Assembly (NCBI GenBank): GCA_964521255.1
Contig: CAZFRM010000027.1
Location: 1 to 64,000, forward strand
Direction of reading: 5' to 3'
DNA: 64,000 nt
From: ZC4RG29 sp964521255
GTDB lineage: Bacteria > Bacteroidota > Bacteroidia > Cytophagales > Cyclobacteriaceae
The notes beneath the pieces were generated by a model. The model was given only the letters and a program-made list of their open reading frames with translations. It did not search any database and had not been told where the DNA came from. Below are positions 54,655-63,560 of this stretch, piece by piece; positions within the stretch are counted from its first letter, which is position 1; every line of letters starts with the position of its first letter. Position numbers and translations under genes: made by a program.

Positions 54655-54662
54655 TATATTTG
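54655..54662 (+). promoter_or_regulatory. -7 box upstream of the Skp-like gene
   Basis: TATATTTG matches TAnnTTTG and lies 26 bases before the ATG at 54689. A TTG at 54634-54636 is 18 bases upstream, matching the -33 position. Confidence 0.55.
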
Positions 54663-54688
54663 CCCCAATTATTTAACCTTAAACCTTG

Positions 54689-55303
54689 ATGAAAAATCTT
54701 TCCTTGATATTGAACATTGTACTGCTGGTGGCGGTAGGTGTATTGTACTATCTCCATTTTTCAGGACGTCCGGCGAACACGATTAGCGGTTCATCAGCTC
54801 AGTCAGGAGATTTGAAGTTTGCGTACATAAAATCCGATTCAGTCCTAAAGAATTACGATTACCTCGAAATAAAGAAAAAGGAACTTGAAGAGCGTACAAA
54901 GAAATTAGACCTTGAATACAGAAGTCGCGCACAAGGCTTGCAAAATGATATCAATGATTATCAACGAAACGTTGGCAATCTGACTTTATCACAAGCTCGC
55001 GCATTAGAAGAAGATCTTAACAAGAAACGTCAAAACCTTGCCATGTACGAGCAAAGCCTTACGCAAGAATTGATGAATGAAGAACAAAAGCTTAACAAGG
55101 AATTATATGACAGGATAACTGTCTATCTGAAAAAATACGGTCAGGAAAAAGGTCTTCAGGTTGTACTCAAATTAGATCCCACCAGTGACCTTCTTTTTGG
55201 TGGCGATAGTCTGGATATAACAAAGGAAGTTATTGTTGGTCTCAACGAAGATTATAAAAAAGAAACGTCTTCGCCGGCTGACTCAACAGGTGGTAAGAAG
55301 TAA
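54689..55303 (+). CDS. OmpH/Skp family periplasmic chaperone
   Basis: The 204-residue protein has an N-terminal signal or anchor (LSLILNIVLLVAVGVLYYLH), a coiled-coil body (about 60-150: KKKELEERTKKLDLEYRSRA, LEEDLNKKRQNLAMYEQSLT) and a C-terminal part (about 150-190), as in Skp chaperones that carry outer membrane proteins across the periplasm. ATG at 54689 follows a -7 box by 26 bases; the frame could start one codon earlier from TTG. A terminator follows. Confidence 0.88.
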   Translation: MKNLSLILNIVLLVAVGVLYYLHFSGRPANTISGSSAQSGDLKFAYIKSDSVLKNYDYLEIKKKELEERTKKLDLEYRSRAQGLQNDINDYQRNVGNLTLSQARALEEDLNKKRQNLAMYEQSLTQELMNEEQKLNKELYDRITVYLKKYGQEKGLQVVLKLDPTSDLLFGGDSLDITKEVIVGLNEDYKKETSSPADSTGGKK

Positions 55304-55334
55304 ACGGGTATACCTGATGCCATGAATAACACTT

Positions 55335-55368
55335 AAACCGGTTTCTTAAACGAGCCGGTTTTTTATTT
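55335..55368 (+). terminator. Terminator of the Skp-like gene
   Basis: AAACCGG (55335-55341) pairs with CCGGTTT (55355-55361) and is followed by TTTTTATTTTA. It sits about 30 bases after the stop at 55303. Confidence 0.8.
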
Positions 55369-55371
55369 TAT

Positions 55372-55379
55372 TATATTTG
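55372..55379 (+). promoter_or_regulatory. -7 box of the NTT/HEAT/cNMP protein gene
   Basis: TATATTTG matches TAnnTTTG, 18 bases before the ATG at 55398. The -33 box would overlap the preceding terminator and is not clear. Confidence 0.5.
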
Positions 55380-55397
55380 AGATCATTCAGTGCGTGA

Positions 55398-58300
55398 ATG
55401 GAAAAAAGATTAGCAGGAACATTAGAGTTAAGAACGGATGAACAGCGGCAGGTTGTTCTCATGTTATGTACCGGTTTTTTCATGGGTGTTTTCATAGCAA
55501 CGTACCAGGTAACTGCTGATTCATTATTTCTTAATCGCCTGGGTCAATACCTTGACAAAGCCTTCCTTATTGCCGGTGGACTTGGCATTATAACAACTTC
55601 CTTGTTTACTACATTTCAGAACTGGATCAGGTTCAATGTTCTTGTACTGGTGAGTGTGTCGTTAATTTTCATTTTCACTGTCTCGGTATACATTCTTCTT
55701 CATAGTGGTCATCCCGAATGGGAAACTCCGTTGCTGTTCACAATGTATTGCATGAGCGGACCCATTACTGCCGTGTTGCTGTTAAGCTTCTGGGGGATTT
55801 TTGGCCGGTTATTTAATTTCCGGCAATCCAAACGTATCATTGGCTGGATTGACACAGGGCAATTGATTGCAGCAATAGTGGCTACCTTTTCCATTCCGTT
55901 TACGGCTAAGGTAATTCCGGATACCACCAGCTACCTGCTGATATGTGCGCTCAGCATTTTGATATGTTTTATTTTAATGATTGTTATCTCCTCACGATTT
56001 ACACTTGTTAAAAATGATCCGAAGGAATTTGGTTCTTCTGTGAGAAAAGAAACGAGCCTCCGTAAAATTCTTGCCAATCCCTATATCTTACTCTTATCAT
56101 CTTTTTTGTTGGTCTCGATGATAACCTATGTATTCAACCAGTACGCTTTTCAGGAAGTAGTTAAAGAGCAATATCCGACGGAAAGAGAATTGACGAACTT
56201 CAACGCCTTTTTCACCGGATCAGTTTATGGGTTGAGCTTACTGATGCAGACTTTTGTAAACAATCGGATCATCAGTAATTACGGATTGCGCATTTCGCTA
56301 TTTATTCTTCCTATTGTGGTTGGCATATTTTCTCTGGGAGCGTTTTTCACAGGAATATTTGTTGGCTTTGACAAGACGGAATCTCCTGCAGGATTTGTCT
56401 TCTTCTTCCTGTTTGTTGCTATTAGCCGCATGTTCAACTGGATGTTACGTGACTCGCTTGAAAACCCGGTCTTCAAACTTTTCTTTATTCCCCTTGATAA
56501 CCGTATTCGCTTTAATGTACAATCTAAAGTAGAAGGTTTGGTGAATGAAAGTGCACGGTTTATTACCGGTCTGCTGATCTTCCTTTTTGCTTTTCTTCCT
56601 TTTATTAAAATCGTCCATTTCTCCATTCTGCTGTTAATCCTGGCAGGCATTTATTTTCTTGTAGTGAACAGGATGTATAATGGCTATCGTTCTCAAATCA
56701 AAGCGAAACTGGAAAGCTCTGACTTCCAGCAGGAGAAACTTGAGAAAGGTTTTGCCAAGGTGACATCGCGATTGGAAGAAATGTTAACGGCACCTTCATC
56801 TTCCAAAGCTGTATTTTCTTTCAAGCTTTTGGAAAAAATCAACGCTGCCAACATTCCTGCATGGATAAATACACTGATGAAAAATTCGGACGAATCAACC
56901 AAGAATTATGCGCAGGAAAGGATGAATGAAATCAAAGGTCTCTCCGTATCGGATAAATATGTAATCCGGTTAGATGAGACAAAGGCCACTTCCGGCGAGA
57001 AAAAAATACTCAGCCGCGGTGATCTTCAAATGATAATTGAGAATGGTGGTGATATTACAAAATCAAGAATTCAGAAACTTTGCCGATCGACAAATCCGGA
57101 TGACAGGCACTATGCCGCAGAGTTGTTGCTTCATACTTCGCGTGATGAATGTAATTCATTTTTGCTTGAGCTTCTCCTCGACCCGGAGTCTAAGGTGAGA
57201 AATACTGCGATAAAAACGTCAATCAAAAAGAGCAACCCCGAAGTTATTAGCGCACTGATTGATAACCTGGGAAATCCAGTTTACAGTAATTCGGCTATGA
57301 ATGCACTTGTGCTTATCGGTGCAGATACTTTACCTGCAATGGAGTCAGCATTTTACCGTAGTGGACAACCAACACACGTCATGCTTAGAATTATCCAGGT
57401 AATGGGCAGAATTGGTGGTCAGAAAGCTAAAGAAATGTTATGGGGTAAAATTGATTATCCGAATAAAGTTATTGTTTCTCAGTTGCTGCTATCCTTAGGT
57501 GAATGTGGTTTTAAAGCTGGTATCTCCCAGGTAACCCGAATCAAATATGCAATTGAAGCAGATATAGCGGACATCCGGTGGAATCTCAGTGCCATACAGG
57601 AGATTGGTGACGAAGGATTTGCAGATCAAATCAAAAAATCACTGCGTTGGGAAATTCAGAATGACATTGAACACATATACATGCTCCTGGCCATGCTTTA
57701 TGATACACGTTCCATTCAGTTGGTAAAAGAAAATATTGATAGCGGAACAAGTGAGAATATTACCTATGCAGTTGAGTTGTTAGATGTATTCTTGTCTGAT
57801 CAGTTGAAGCAGCGTGTTATTCCAATCCTCGATGATCTTACCGATAATGAACGTATCAACGGGCTTGACGATTTTTATCCGAGGGTAAAACTTGATTCAC
57901 GGTTAGTTCTTAAGTTCATGATCAACCGTGATTTCACACAAGCTAACCGGTGGACGAAGGCATGTATTCTCTTCCAGATAGGAACGCAAAGGATGGATGA
58001 TTTTAAACTGGATCTTATCGCCCAGCTTTTCAATCCCGATCAGCTCATACGTGAGATATCGGCATGGGCACTTTATCAAATTGATCAGAACGATTATTAC
58101 CAAAACACTCCGCGTCTGGGTGCTACCCTGAAAAAAGAACTAGATGATTTGATTTTGTTCTCGCGCAAGATGACCACGTTTGAAAAAGTTCTCTTTTTTC
58201 AACGTATCCCCGTCTTCGAAAATATTACCGGTATTACCCTTTCCTATCTTGCAGATATAAGTACAGAAGTAAGGCTTGGCAGGGGTGAGTCATTGACGCT

Positions 58301-58553
58301 GGATGATATGCGTAATAATGATTTCTTTGTAATTGTCAGGGGTTCAGTGCAATTCTTTCAACAAGGCGAAATGGTTGCCATCTTTAAGGAAGGGCAATTC
58401 GTAGGGGAAATGCTCTCACTACCAAATTTCCTCAATACAAATATCATTGTTGCCCAAACCGACCTTGTTGCATTGAAATTTAATAAAGATCAATTCTATG
58501 AATTGCTCGCGGATAATGTGAGCATGTCTGAACAAATTCTGGAACATGTTTGA
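55398..58553 (+). CDS. NTT-like membrane protein fused to HEAT repeats and a cyclic-nucleotide-binding domain
   Basis: The 1051-residue protein has about 12 transmembrane helices in the first 420 residues that resemble ATP/ADP (NTT) translocases (TGFFMGVFIATYQVTADSLF, SFWGIFGRLFNFRQSKRIIG, MFNWMLRDSLENPVFKLFFI), then helical HEAT-like repeats (about 430-890) and a cyclic-nucleotide-binding domain (about 910-1051: FFVIVRGSVQFFQQGEMVAI, FKEGQFVGEMLSL). Such fusions occur in Bacteroidota; transport activity and ligand are unknown. cAMP from a cyclase like the one at 19284 could be the ligand, but nothing links the two. A small membrane protein gene follows at 58565. Confidence 0.8.
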   Translation: MEKRLAGTLELRTDEQRQVVLMLCTGFFMGVFIATYQVTADSLFLNRLGQYLDKAFLIAGGLGIITTSLFTTFQNWIRFNVLVLVSVSLIFIFTVSVYILLHSGHPEWETPLLFTMYCMSGPITAVLLLSFWGIFGRLFNFRQSKRIIGWIDTGQLIAAIVATFSIPFTAKVIPDTTSYLLICALSILICFILMIVISSRFTLVKNDPKEFGSSVRKETSLRKILANPYILLLSSFLLVSMITYVFNQYAFQEVVKEQYPTERELTNFNAFFTGSVYGLSLLMQTFVNNRIISNYGLRISLFILPIVVGIFSLGAFFTGIFVGFDKTESPAGFVFFFLFVAISRMFNWMLRDSLENPVFKLFFIPLDNRIRFNVQSKVEGLVNESARFITGLLIFLFAFLPFIKIVHFSILLLILAGIYFLVVNRMYNGYRSQIKAKLESSDFQQEKLEKGFAKVTSRLEEMLTAPSSSKAVFSFKLLEKINAANIPAWINTLMKNSDESTKNYAQERMNEIKGLSVSDKYVIRLDETKATSGEKKILSRGDLQMIIENGGDITKSRIQKLCRSTNPDDRHYAAELLLHTSRDECNSFLLELLLDPESKVRNTAIKTSIKKSNPEVISALIDNLGNPVYSNSAMNALVLIGADTLPAMESAFYRSGQPTHVMLRIIQVMGRIGGQKAKEMLWGKIDYPNKVIVSQLLLSLGECGFKAGISQVTRIKYAIEADIADIRWNLSAIQEIGDEGFADQIKKSLRWEIQNDIEHIYMLLAMLYDTRSIQLVKENIDSGTSENITYAVELLDVFLSDQLKQRVIPILDDLTDNERINGLDDFYPRVKLDSRLVLKFMINRDFTQANRWTKACILFQIGTQRMDDFKLDLIAQLFNPDQLIREISAWALYQIDQNDYYQNTPRLGATLKKELDDLILFSRKMTTFEKVLFFQRIPVFENITGITLSYLADISTEVRLGRGESLTLDDMRNNDFFVIVRGSVQFFQQGEMVAIFKEGQFVGEMLSLPNFLNTNIIVAQTDLVALKFNKDQFYELLADNVSMSEQILEHV

Positions 58554-58564
58554 TATTGGAATTT

Positions 58565-58792
58565 ATGAGACGGTCAAAAAAACTGTTTTTATTTATTGCG
58601 ATTATATTTTTTGCGCTTTTAATCTGGGCAAGCTATGATATCTCAACACGGACTACTTTTCCTGGATCAAAGCCACAATTAAAAGAGAGGATTAAGGATA
58701 ATTATTATATAGAAGAGCCTGAAAATGTGAAGGATACAATTATTTTAAAGACAGATTCTATCCTTTATTACGATAAAAAAACAGATTTCTGA
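58565..58792 (+). CDS. Small single-pass membrane protein
   Basis: The 75-residue protein has one hydrophobic helix (KLFLFIAIIFFALLIWASYD, about 5-25) and a charged tail. I do not recognise it. The ATG at 58565 follows the large NTT-like gene stop by 11 bases, so the two may be co-transcribed. Two tandem RNA-like repeat units follow. Confidence 0.55.
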   Translation: MRRSKKLFLFIAIIFFALLIWASYDISTRTTFPGSKPQLKERIKDNYYIEEPENVKDTIILKTDSILYYDKKTDF

Positions 58793-58834
58793 TTAAAATT
58801 CTGCGCAATCGGTTGTTAAATTGTTAAATGTGTG

Positions 58835-58907
58835 TAATTTTACTGCCAGATTAAAGCCAACTATAGACATGACAATCCCCCTTAGTCGAGAACTTTGGGG
58901 GATTTTC
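58835..58907 (+). ncRNA. Candidate small RNA, copy 1 (with -7 box)
   Basis: The unit is a -7-like box TAATTTTA (58835-58842), five bases, then a transcript-like block starting AGATTAAAGCCAACTATAG at 58848, and a 29-nt hairpin (58875-58903: outer stem ATCCCCC/GGGGGAT) followed by TTTTC. A TTG at 58813-58815, 19 bases before the -7 box, could be the -33 element. It ends the operon of the NTT-like gene and the small membrane protein or is a separate short RNA. No protein is encoded. A second copy lies at 59045. Confidence 0.55.
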
Positions 58908-58931
58908 AGTTATATAGCCCTCCCTGATTTC

Positions 58932-58960
58932 AGGTCAAATTCCCCGAAAACGTTTGACCT
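58932..58960. repeat. Inverted repeat between the two small RNA units
   Basis: AGGTCAAA (58932-58939) and TTTGACCT (58953-58960) form an 8-bp stem around a 13-nt loop. It lacks a T-run and may be a regulatory site or hairpin. Confidence 0.4.
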
Positions 58961-59031
58961 AGAATAATGCAATTCATCTTTACTATTTTCAAATAATCGA
59001 ATCGGATAATTACGGAGCTCATATCTTCTAT

Positions 59032-59110
59032 TATCTTTGAATCAAGATTAAAGCCAACTATAGACAATGATTATCCCTCGAGGTCAAGGACTTCGAGGGA
59101 TTTTCTTTTT
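59032..59110 (+). ncRNA. Candidate small RNA, copy 2 (with -7 box)
   Basis: A perfect -7 box TATCTTTG (59032-59039), five bases, then AGATTAAAGCCAACTATAG from 59045 and a 29-nt hairpin (59073-59101: stem ATCCCTCGA/TCGAGGGAT) followed by TTTTCTTTTTAG. The first block is the same as in copy 1 and the hairpin has the same 29-nt layout, but the stem differs with one compensatory change (a C-G pair in copy 1 is T-A here) and two pairs gained. It lies about 60 bases upstream of the symporter gene. Confidence 0.6.
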
Positions 59111-59172
59111 AGTCCCCTTCATTTGCATCGCATCACGCTACGCTTATTTTTGTATTCTAGCTTTGCAATGAA

Positions 59173-60558
59173 TTGCTTCTCGCCTTTATAATTATCTATC
59201 TCACCCTGACTATCTTTCTTGGAGTCCTGGCTTCCCGAAGGGTACATTCTTCAGGCGATTTTATGCTTGCCGGAAGAAGCTTACCGATTGTACTAAGCAC
59301 AGCGGCATTGTTTGCTACCTGGTTTGGTTCAGAAACTGTTTTTGGCGCATCATCTGAATTTCTTGAAGGTGGTCTATACGCTACTATCGAAGATCCTTTT
59401 GGAGCTTCACTATGTCTGTTACTTTTTGGTTTGTTCTTCGCACGAAAACTTTACAGGATGAATCTCCTTACACTGGGAGATTATTTCAAGGTGCGATATG
59501 GACGCAAGGCTGAACTGGTTTTCAGTGTTTTTATGATTCCTTCTTACTTTGGTTACACGGCGGGTCAACTCGTAGCCTTAGGTCTGGTTTTAAATGTGGT
59601 AACAGGAATGCCTGTTTGGCATGGTGTAGTGATCAGCTCTTTTGTAGTAACGCTCTATACAATGGCAGGTGGTATGTGGGCTGTGTCGATTACAGATTTT
59701 GTTCAAAGCATAATAATTATTGTCGGCATTGTGGCGCTTGCAATTGTTCTATCCGTAAAAGCAGGGGGAGTATTAACCGTTCTGAATGAAGTTCCCGCCG
59801 AAAATTTTAAGTTTCTGCCATCATTCCATCCCGTTGAGATAATATCGTACCTGGCGGCATGGTCAGTGTTAGGTTTGGGGTCCATTCCATCGCAGGATGT
59901 TTTTCAGCGCGTTATGTCATCGGGTTCTGCGAGTGTGGCAGTTAAATCATGTTACTTTTCTTCTGCGTTATATATCACCATAGCATTGATTCCTTTATTC
60001 ATCAGCCTTTGTGTTAAGCATCTTTACCCGGAGCAGATTGAGGGTGATCTCCAGTTGGTTTTACCGAAGATGGTTATGGCTCACACGGGTATTGGACTGC
60101 AGGTACTTTTCTTTGGCTCAGTGCTTAGTGCAATTATGAGCACCACGAGTTCATCAATTCTTGCTCCTGCAGCTGTTCTTTCTGAAAACCTGGTGAAGCC
60201 TTTGCTTAAAGTAAAACCGACAGATCGGCACTTACTTTTGTTAACGCGTGTTTCAGTTGTTCTGGTAAGTATAGTGGCCACGGTGATGGCATGCTGGAAA
60301 ACTAATATTTATGAATTGGTAGCCGGTGCATCAATTTTAAGTTTAGTTTCGCAGTTCATTCCATTAACATTAGGCTTGTATTGGCGGAATGCAAACGGTG
60401 GAGGTGCAATTCTTTCAATGGTTGCCGGTATGGTAACATGGATTATATTTGAAATTTTTCCGCTACCTGTTCCGGCATTGGTTCCGGCTGTGTTGGTAGG
60501 ATTGGTAACTATGGTTGCAGGATCAATTTTGTTACGAAAAGAATTTAAACGTGTATGA
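59173..60558 (+). CDS. Sodium:solute symporter (SSS family)
   Basis: The 461-residue protein has about 13 transmembrane helices and SSS motifs: SRRVHSSGDFMLAGRSLPIV, ATWFGSETVFGASSEF, LGLGSIPSQDVFQRVMSS and SVLSAIMSTTSSSILAPAAV. Its substrate is unknown. No ATG fits in frame: an in-frame stop lies at 59158, so TTG at 59173 is the only start before the first helix; an ATG at 59168 is out of frame. Its stop overlaps the OsmC start (ATGA). Confidence 0.88.
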   Translation: MLLAFIIIYLTLTIFLGVLASRRVHSSGDFMLAGRSLPIVLSTAALFATWFGSETVFGASSEFLEGGLYATIEDPFGASLCLLLFGLFFARKLYRMNLLTLGDYFKVRYGRKAELVFSVFMIPSYFGYTAGQLVALGLVLNVVTGMPVWHGVVISSFVVTLYTMAGGMWAVSITDFVQSIIIIVGIVALAIVLSVKAGGVLTVLNEVPAENFKFLPSFHPVEIISYLAAWSVLGLGSIPSQDVFQRVMSSGSASVAVKSCYFSSALYITIALIPLFISLCVKHLYPEQIEGDLQLVLPKMVMAHTGIGLQVLFFGSVLSAIMSTTSSSILAPAAVLSENLVKPLLKVKPTDRHLLLLTRVSVVLVSIVATVMACWKTNIYELVAGASILSLVSQFIPLTLGLYWRNANGGGAILSMVAGMVTWIIFEIFPLPVPALVPAVLVGLVTMVAGSILLRKEFKRV

Positions 60559-60974
60559 TTAAAATAGAATTGAGTCGATTGAATGATGCCTTCCACCTGG
60601 AAGCAAAAAATGACAAAGGTAATTTTGTTCACATAGATGCATCACCGGATATTGGAGGTTTGAATCTTGGAATGAGGCCTATGCAATTGCTATTGGCAGC
60701 GCTGGGGAGTTGCAGCGCCATTGATCTTATCAATATACTTAAAAAGCAAAAGCAGGATTTGAAAGATATTAAGATTACTGTGACTGGCGAACGTGAAAAG
60801 GATGCCATACCATCACTGTACACAGATGTTCATGCGCACTTCAAACTTTACGGAGACATCAATGAAGAAAAGGCAGGAAAGGCAATAAACCTGGCTGTTG
60901 ATAAGTATTGTTCAGTTGCCAAGACACTTGAAAAGACCGCAAAGGTTACACACAGCTTTGAGATTATAAAATGA
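60555..60974 (+). CDS. OsmC family peroxide-related protein
   Basis: The 139-residue protein has the OsmC pattern (GGLNLGMRPMQLLLAALGSC, then AIDLINILKKQKQDLKDI and YCSVAKTLEKTAKVTHSFE), with two cysteines (LGSCSA and YCSVAK) that could reduce organic peroxides. ATG at 60555 overlaps the symporter stop, and its TGA overlaps the next gene by 4 nt. A link to sulfur metabolism is suggested by metZ downstream. Confidence 0.88.
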   Translation: MIKIELSRLNDAFHLEAKNDKGNFVHIDASPDIGGLNLGMRPMQLLLAALGSCSAIDLINILKKQKQDLKDIKITVTGEREKDAIPSLYTDVHAHFKLYGDINEEKAGKAINLAVDKYCSVAKTLEKTAKVTHSFEIIK

Positions 60975-62161
60975 GCATGGAAATGGATAAAAAGAATTTT
61001 GAAACAGAGGCTATTCGCGATCAGCATGCACGGACTCCTTTCAGGGAGCATTCCGTACCTATTTACATGACATCAAGTTTCGTATTTGATGATGCAGAGC
61101 AGGCAAGAGCTTTGTTTGCTGATGAAATGCCAGGAAACATTTACAGTCGTTTTTCCAATCCCAATACAACAGAGTTCATTGAAAAAATGTGTCACCTGGA
61201 GGGTACGGAAGATGGCGTTGCTACTTCCTCCGGTATGGCTGCTATGTATACTAGTATGGCGGCTATTTTAAGTGCCGGAGATCATGTATTGGCTTCACGT
61301 TCTGTATTCGGTTCTACGCATCAGATTCTTAATGCCATTTTTCCTCGCTTTGGAATAACGCACACGTATGCTGATATCACCGAATCGCAGGAAAGTTGGG
61401 AAGCTAAGATATTGCCTAACACAAAAATGATTTTTATAGAAACGCCATCCAATCCTGCATTGGATATCATTGATCTTGAGTGGCTGGGAAAGCTTGCGGC
61501 AAAGCATAACCTGATTCTTAACGTTGATAATTGTTTTGCTACACCCTATTTGCAAAATCCTGCAAAGTGGGGTGCGCATATTGTGACCCACTCGGCCACT
61601 AAATTTATCGACGGGCAGGGAAGAGTAATTGCCGGAATTGTGTTGGGAAAGAAAGAGCTTATAAAAGAGATAAGATTTTTCGCACGCCATACAGGCCCTT
61701 GTTTATCGCCATTCAATGCATGGGTGCTTTCCAAAAGTCTGGAGACATTAGCCGTGAGAATGGATCGTCATTGTGAAAATGCACTGGCACTCGCAAAACA
61801 TCTTGAAGAACATAAGGAAGTGGAATTTGTAAAATATCCTTTCCTGTCCTCTCATCCTCAACATAAGCTTGCTTTGAAGCAGATGAAACAGGGTGGGGGG
61901 TTAGTGACATTTGAAGTTAAAGGCGGTGTTGATCGTGGAAGAAAGTTTTTGAATTCACTCAAGATGCTTTCTCACTCTGCCAATTTAGGAGATACACGTT
62001 CTGTTGCTACACATCCAGCGTCAACTACGCATTCAAAGCTGACAGATCATGAGCGCACAGCTGTAGGAATTTCCCCTGGACTAATTCGAATTTCAGTAGG
62101 CCTTGAAAACATCAGCGATATCATAGGTGATATCGCTCAGGCTATTGAGGCATCGAAATAA
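60971..62161 (+). CDS. metZ: O-succinylhomoserine sulfhydrylase-type PLP enzyme
   Basis: The 396-residue enzyme matches the Cys/Met metabolism PLP family: RFSNPNTTEFIEKMCHLEGT, TSSGMAAMYTSMAAILSAGD, ETPSNPALDIIDLEWL and the PLP lysine Lys211 in SATKFIDGQGR. It is most like O-succinylhomoserine sulfhydrylase (MetZ); cystathionine gamma-synthase cannot be excluded. It makes homocysteine for methionine. It overlaps osmC by 4 nt. With thrA it shares the homoserine branch. Confidence 0.88.
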   Translation: MSMEMDKKNFETEAIRDQHARTPFREHSVPIYMTSSFVFDDAEQARALFADEMPGNIYSRFSNPNTTEFIEKMCHLEGTEDGVATSSGMAAMYTSMAAILSAGDHVLASRSVFGSTHQILNAIFPRFGITHTYADITESQESWEAKILPNTKMIFIETPSNPALDIIDLEWLGKLAAKHNLILNVDNCFATPYLQNPAKWGAHIVTHSATKFIDGQGRVIAGIVLGKKELIKEIRFFARHTGPCLSPFNAWVLSKSLETLAVRMDRHCENALALAKHLEEHKEVEFVKYPFLSSHPQHKLALKQMKQGGGLVTFEVKGGVDRGRKFLNSLKMLSHSANLGDTRSVATHPASTTHSKLTDHERTAVGISPGLIRISVGLENISDIIGDIAQAIEASK

Positions 62162-62308
62162 TTAATCAATTGATCAATTAGCGAACTAGCCAATTCAGAT
62201 GATTTTAAATCGGCACATCGATACATTGATTAATTGGTATTCCATTGGCTAATCGGCCAATCAATACATGGGCTAATAAAATGATGTAGATCGAAATGGA
62301 AAAAGTAA
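62162..62308. repeat. AT-rich imperfect repeat after metZ
   Basis: TTAATCAATTGATCAATTAG and later TTGATTAATTGG share inverted pairing, with degenerate GGCTAATCGGCC-type units. No gene and no clear terminator. Confidence 0.4.
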
Positions 62309-63469
62309 TTAATACGTCTCCATTTCAGGATCAATATCACGGGCCCAGGCAAGAATGCCACCCTGAAGGTTATAAAGGTTTGTGAGGTTATGATTCTTTT
62401 CCAGCCAGGCAATCACATCTGCGCTTCTTTTTCCGCTGCGGCAATACAAGATTACTTGTTTCTCTTTGTCTATTTTATCGACATTATTGGGCACTTGCCC
62501 CATCGGAATAAGTTCGCCTTCTAAATTGCAGATATCATATTCATGAGGTTCACGAACATCAATCAATTGAAAGTCGCTTCCTGATTCTTTTAGTTCTTTA
62601 AGTTCTTCTACGGATATTTCCTTCATTTTATTTTCGTTATCGTGCTCCTGTAAAGATTTACTTTTATTCTGAATTTTACCACAAAAAAGTTCGTAATCGA
62701 TAAGTGTGGAGATGGAGGATCTCGCATTTTGATTTTTTATTTTAATAATGGTTTGATCCATTGTTTCGGCGTCGAACATTAACAGCTTATCATATAGGGG
62801 AGTTCCAATGCCGGTAATGATTTTAATGGCTTCATTGGCTTGCATAGCGCCAATCATTCCAGGAAGCACTCCCAACACACCGGCCTCTTCACAATTCGGT
62901 GCACTTTCGGGTTCAGGGGGTATGGGAAATAAGTCACGATAATTTGAAGAGTAAGATCCGTCTTTCTTTTTTATGTTAAAGACTGATAGCTGTCCTTCAA
63001 ATTTCAGGATAGATCCATAAACCAATGGTTTATCCAGAATAATACAAGCATCGTTTAATAAATAACGTGTTGGAAAATTATCTGAACCATCTATGATCAC
63101 ATCGTATTCACTCAAAACCTGCAGGGCATTGTTTGATGATAGTTTTACAACATGCGAAATGAATGTCACATTTGGGTTAAGCGACCTCAAACGTTCAACA
63201 GCAACTTCGGCTTTTCTCTTTCCAATGTCATGTGTTGTATAAAGAACCTGTCGTTGAAGATTGGAAAGGTCTACCGCATCGCTGTCAACAATTCCCAGCT
63301 TACCAACACCTGCCGCGGTAAGATAGAGCAGAGCAGGACATCCGAGGCCACCAGCACCCACCACCAGCACAGAAGCACCTCGTAACTTAGTTTGTCCTTC
63401 CAATCCGAAGTTTGAGAGTACCAGATGGCGATTATATCGTTTTAATTCTTCTTTCGAAAATTCATCCAT
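62309..63469 (-). CDS. MoeB/ThiF-type adenylyltransferase fused to rhodanese
   Basis: The 386-residue protein has an N-terminal E1-like domain (about 1-255) with the ATP loop VLVVGAGGLGCPALLYL, LSNLQRQVLY and the catalytic Cys193 in PNCEEAGVLG, then a rhodanese domain (about 285-375) with Cys343 in YCRSGKRS. It should activate a MoaD or ThiS-like protein and supply sulfur, as in MoeB-rhodanese enzymes. The two CxxC zinc motifs of E. coli MoeB are absent (NYRDLFP at the first). It is convergent with metZ. Confidence 0.88.
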   Translation of the reverse strand: MDEFSKEELKRYNRHLVLSNFGLEGQTKLRGASVLVVGAGGLGCPALLYLTAAGVGKLGIVDSDAVDLSNLQRQVLYTTHDIGKRKAEVAVERLRSLNPNVTFISHVVKLSSNNALQVLSEYDVIIDGSDNFPTRYLLNDACIILDKPLVYGSILKFEGQLSVFNIKKKDGSYSSNYRDLFPIPPEPESAPNCEEAGVLGVLPGMIGAMQANEAIKIITGIGTPLYDKLLMFDAETMDQTIIKIKNQNARSSISTLIDYELFCGKIQNKSKSLQEHDNENKMKEISVEELKELKESGSDFQLIDVREPHEYDICNLEGELIPMGQVPNNVDKIDKEKQVILYCRSGKRSADVIAWLEKNHNLTNLYNLQGGILAWARDIDPEMETY

Positions 63470-63560
63470 GTGAATTCAAAGATACATTGAAATCCAAACC
63501 TTATTATTGACTGAAGATTTTTTGTGGTATTATCGCTCCCTTAATTAAAAATTTAGAAGT

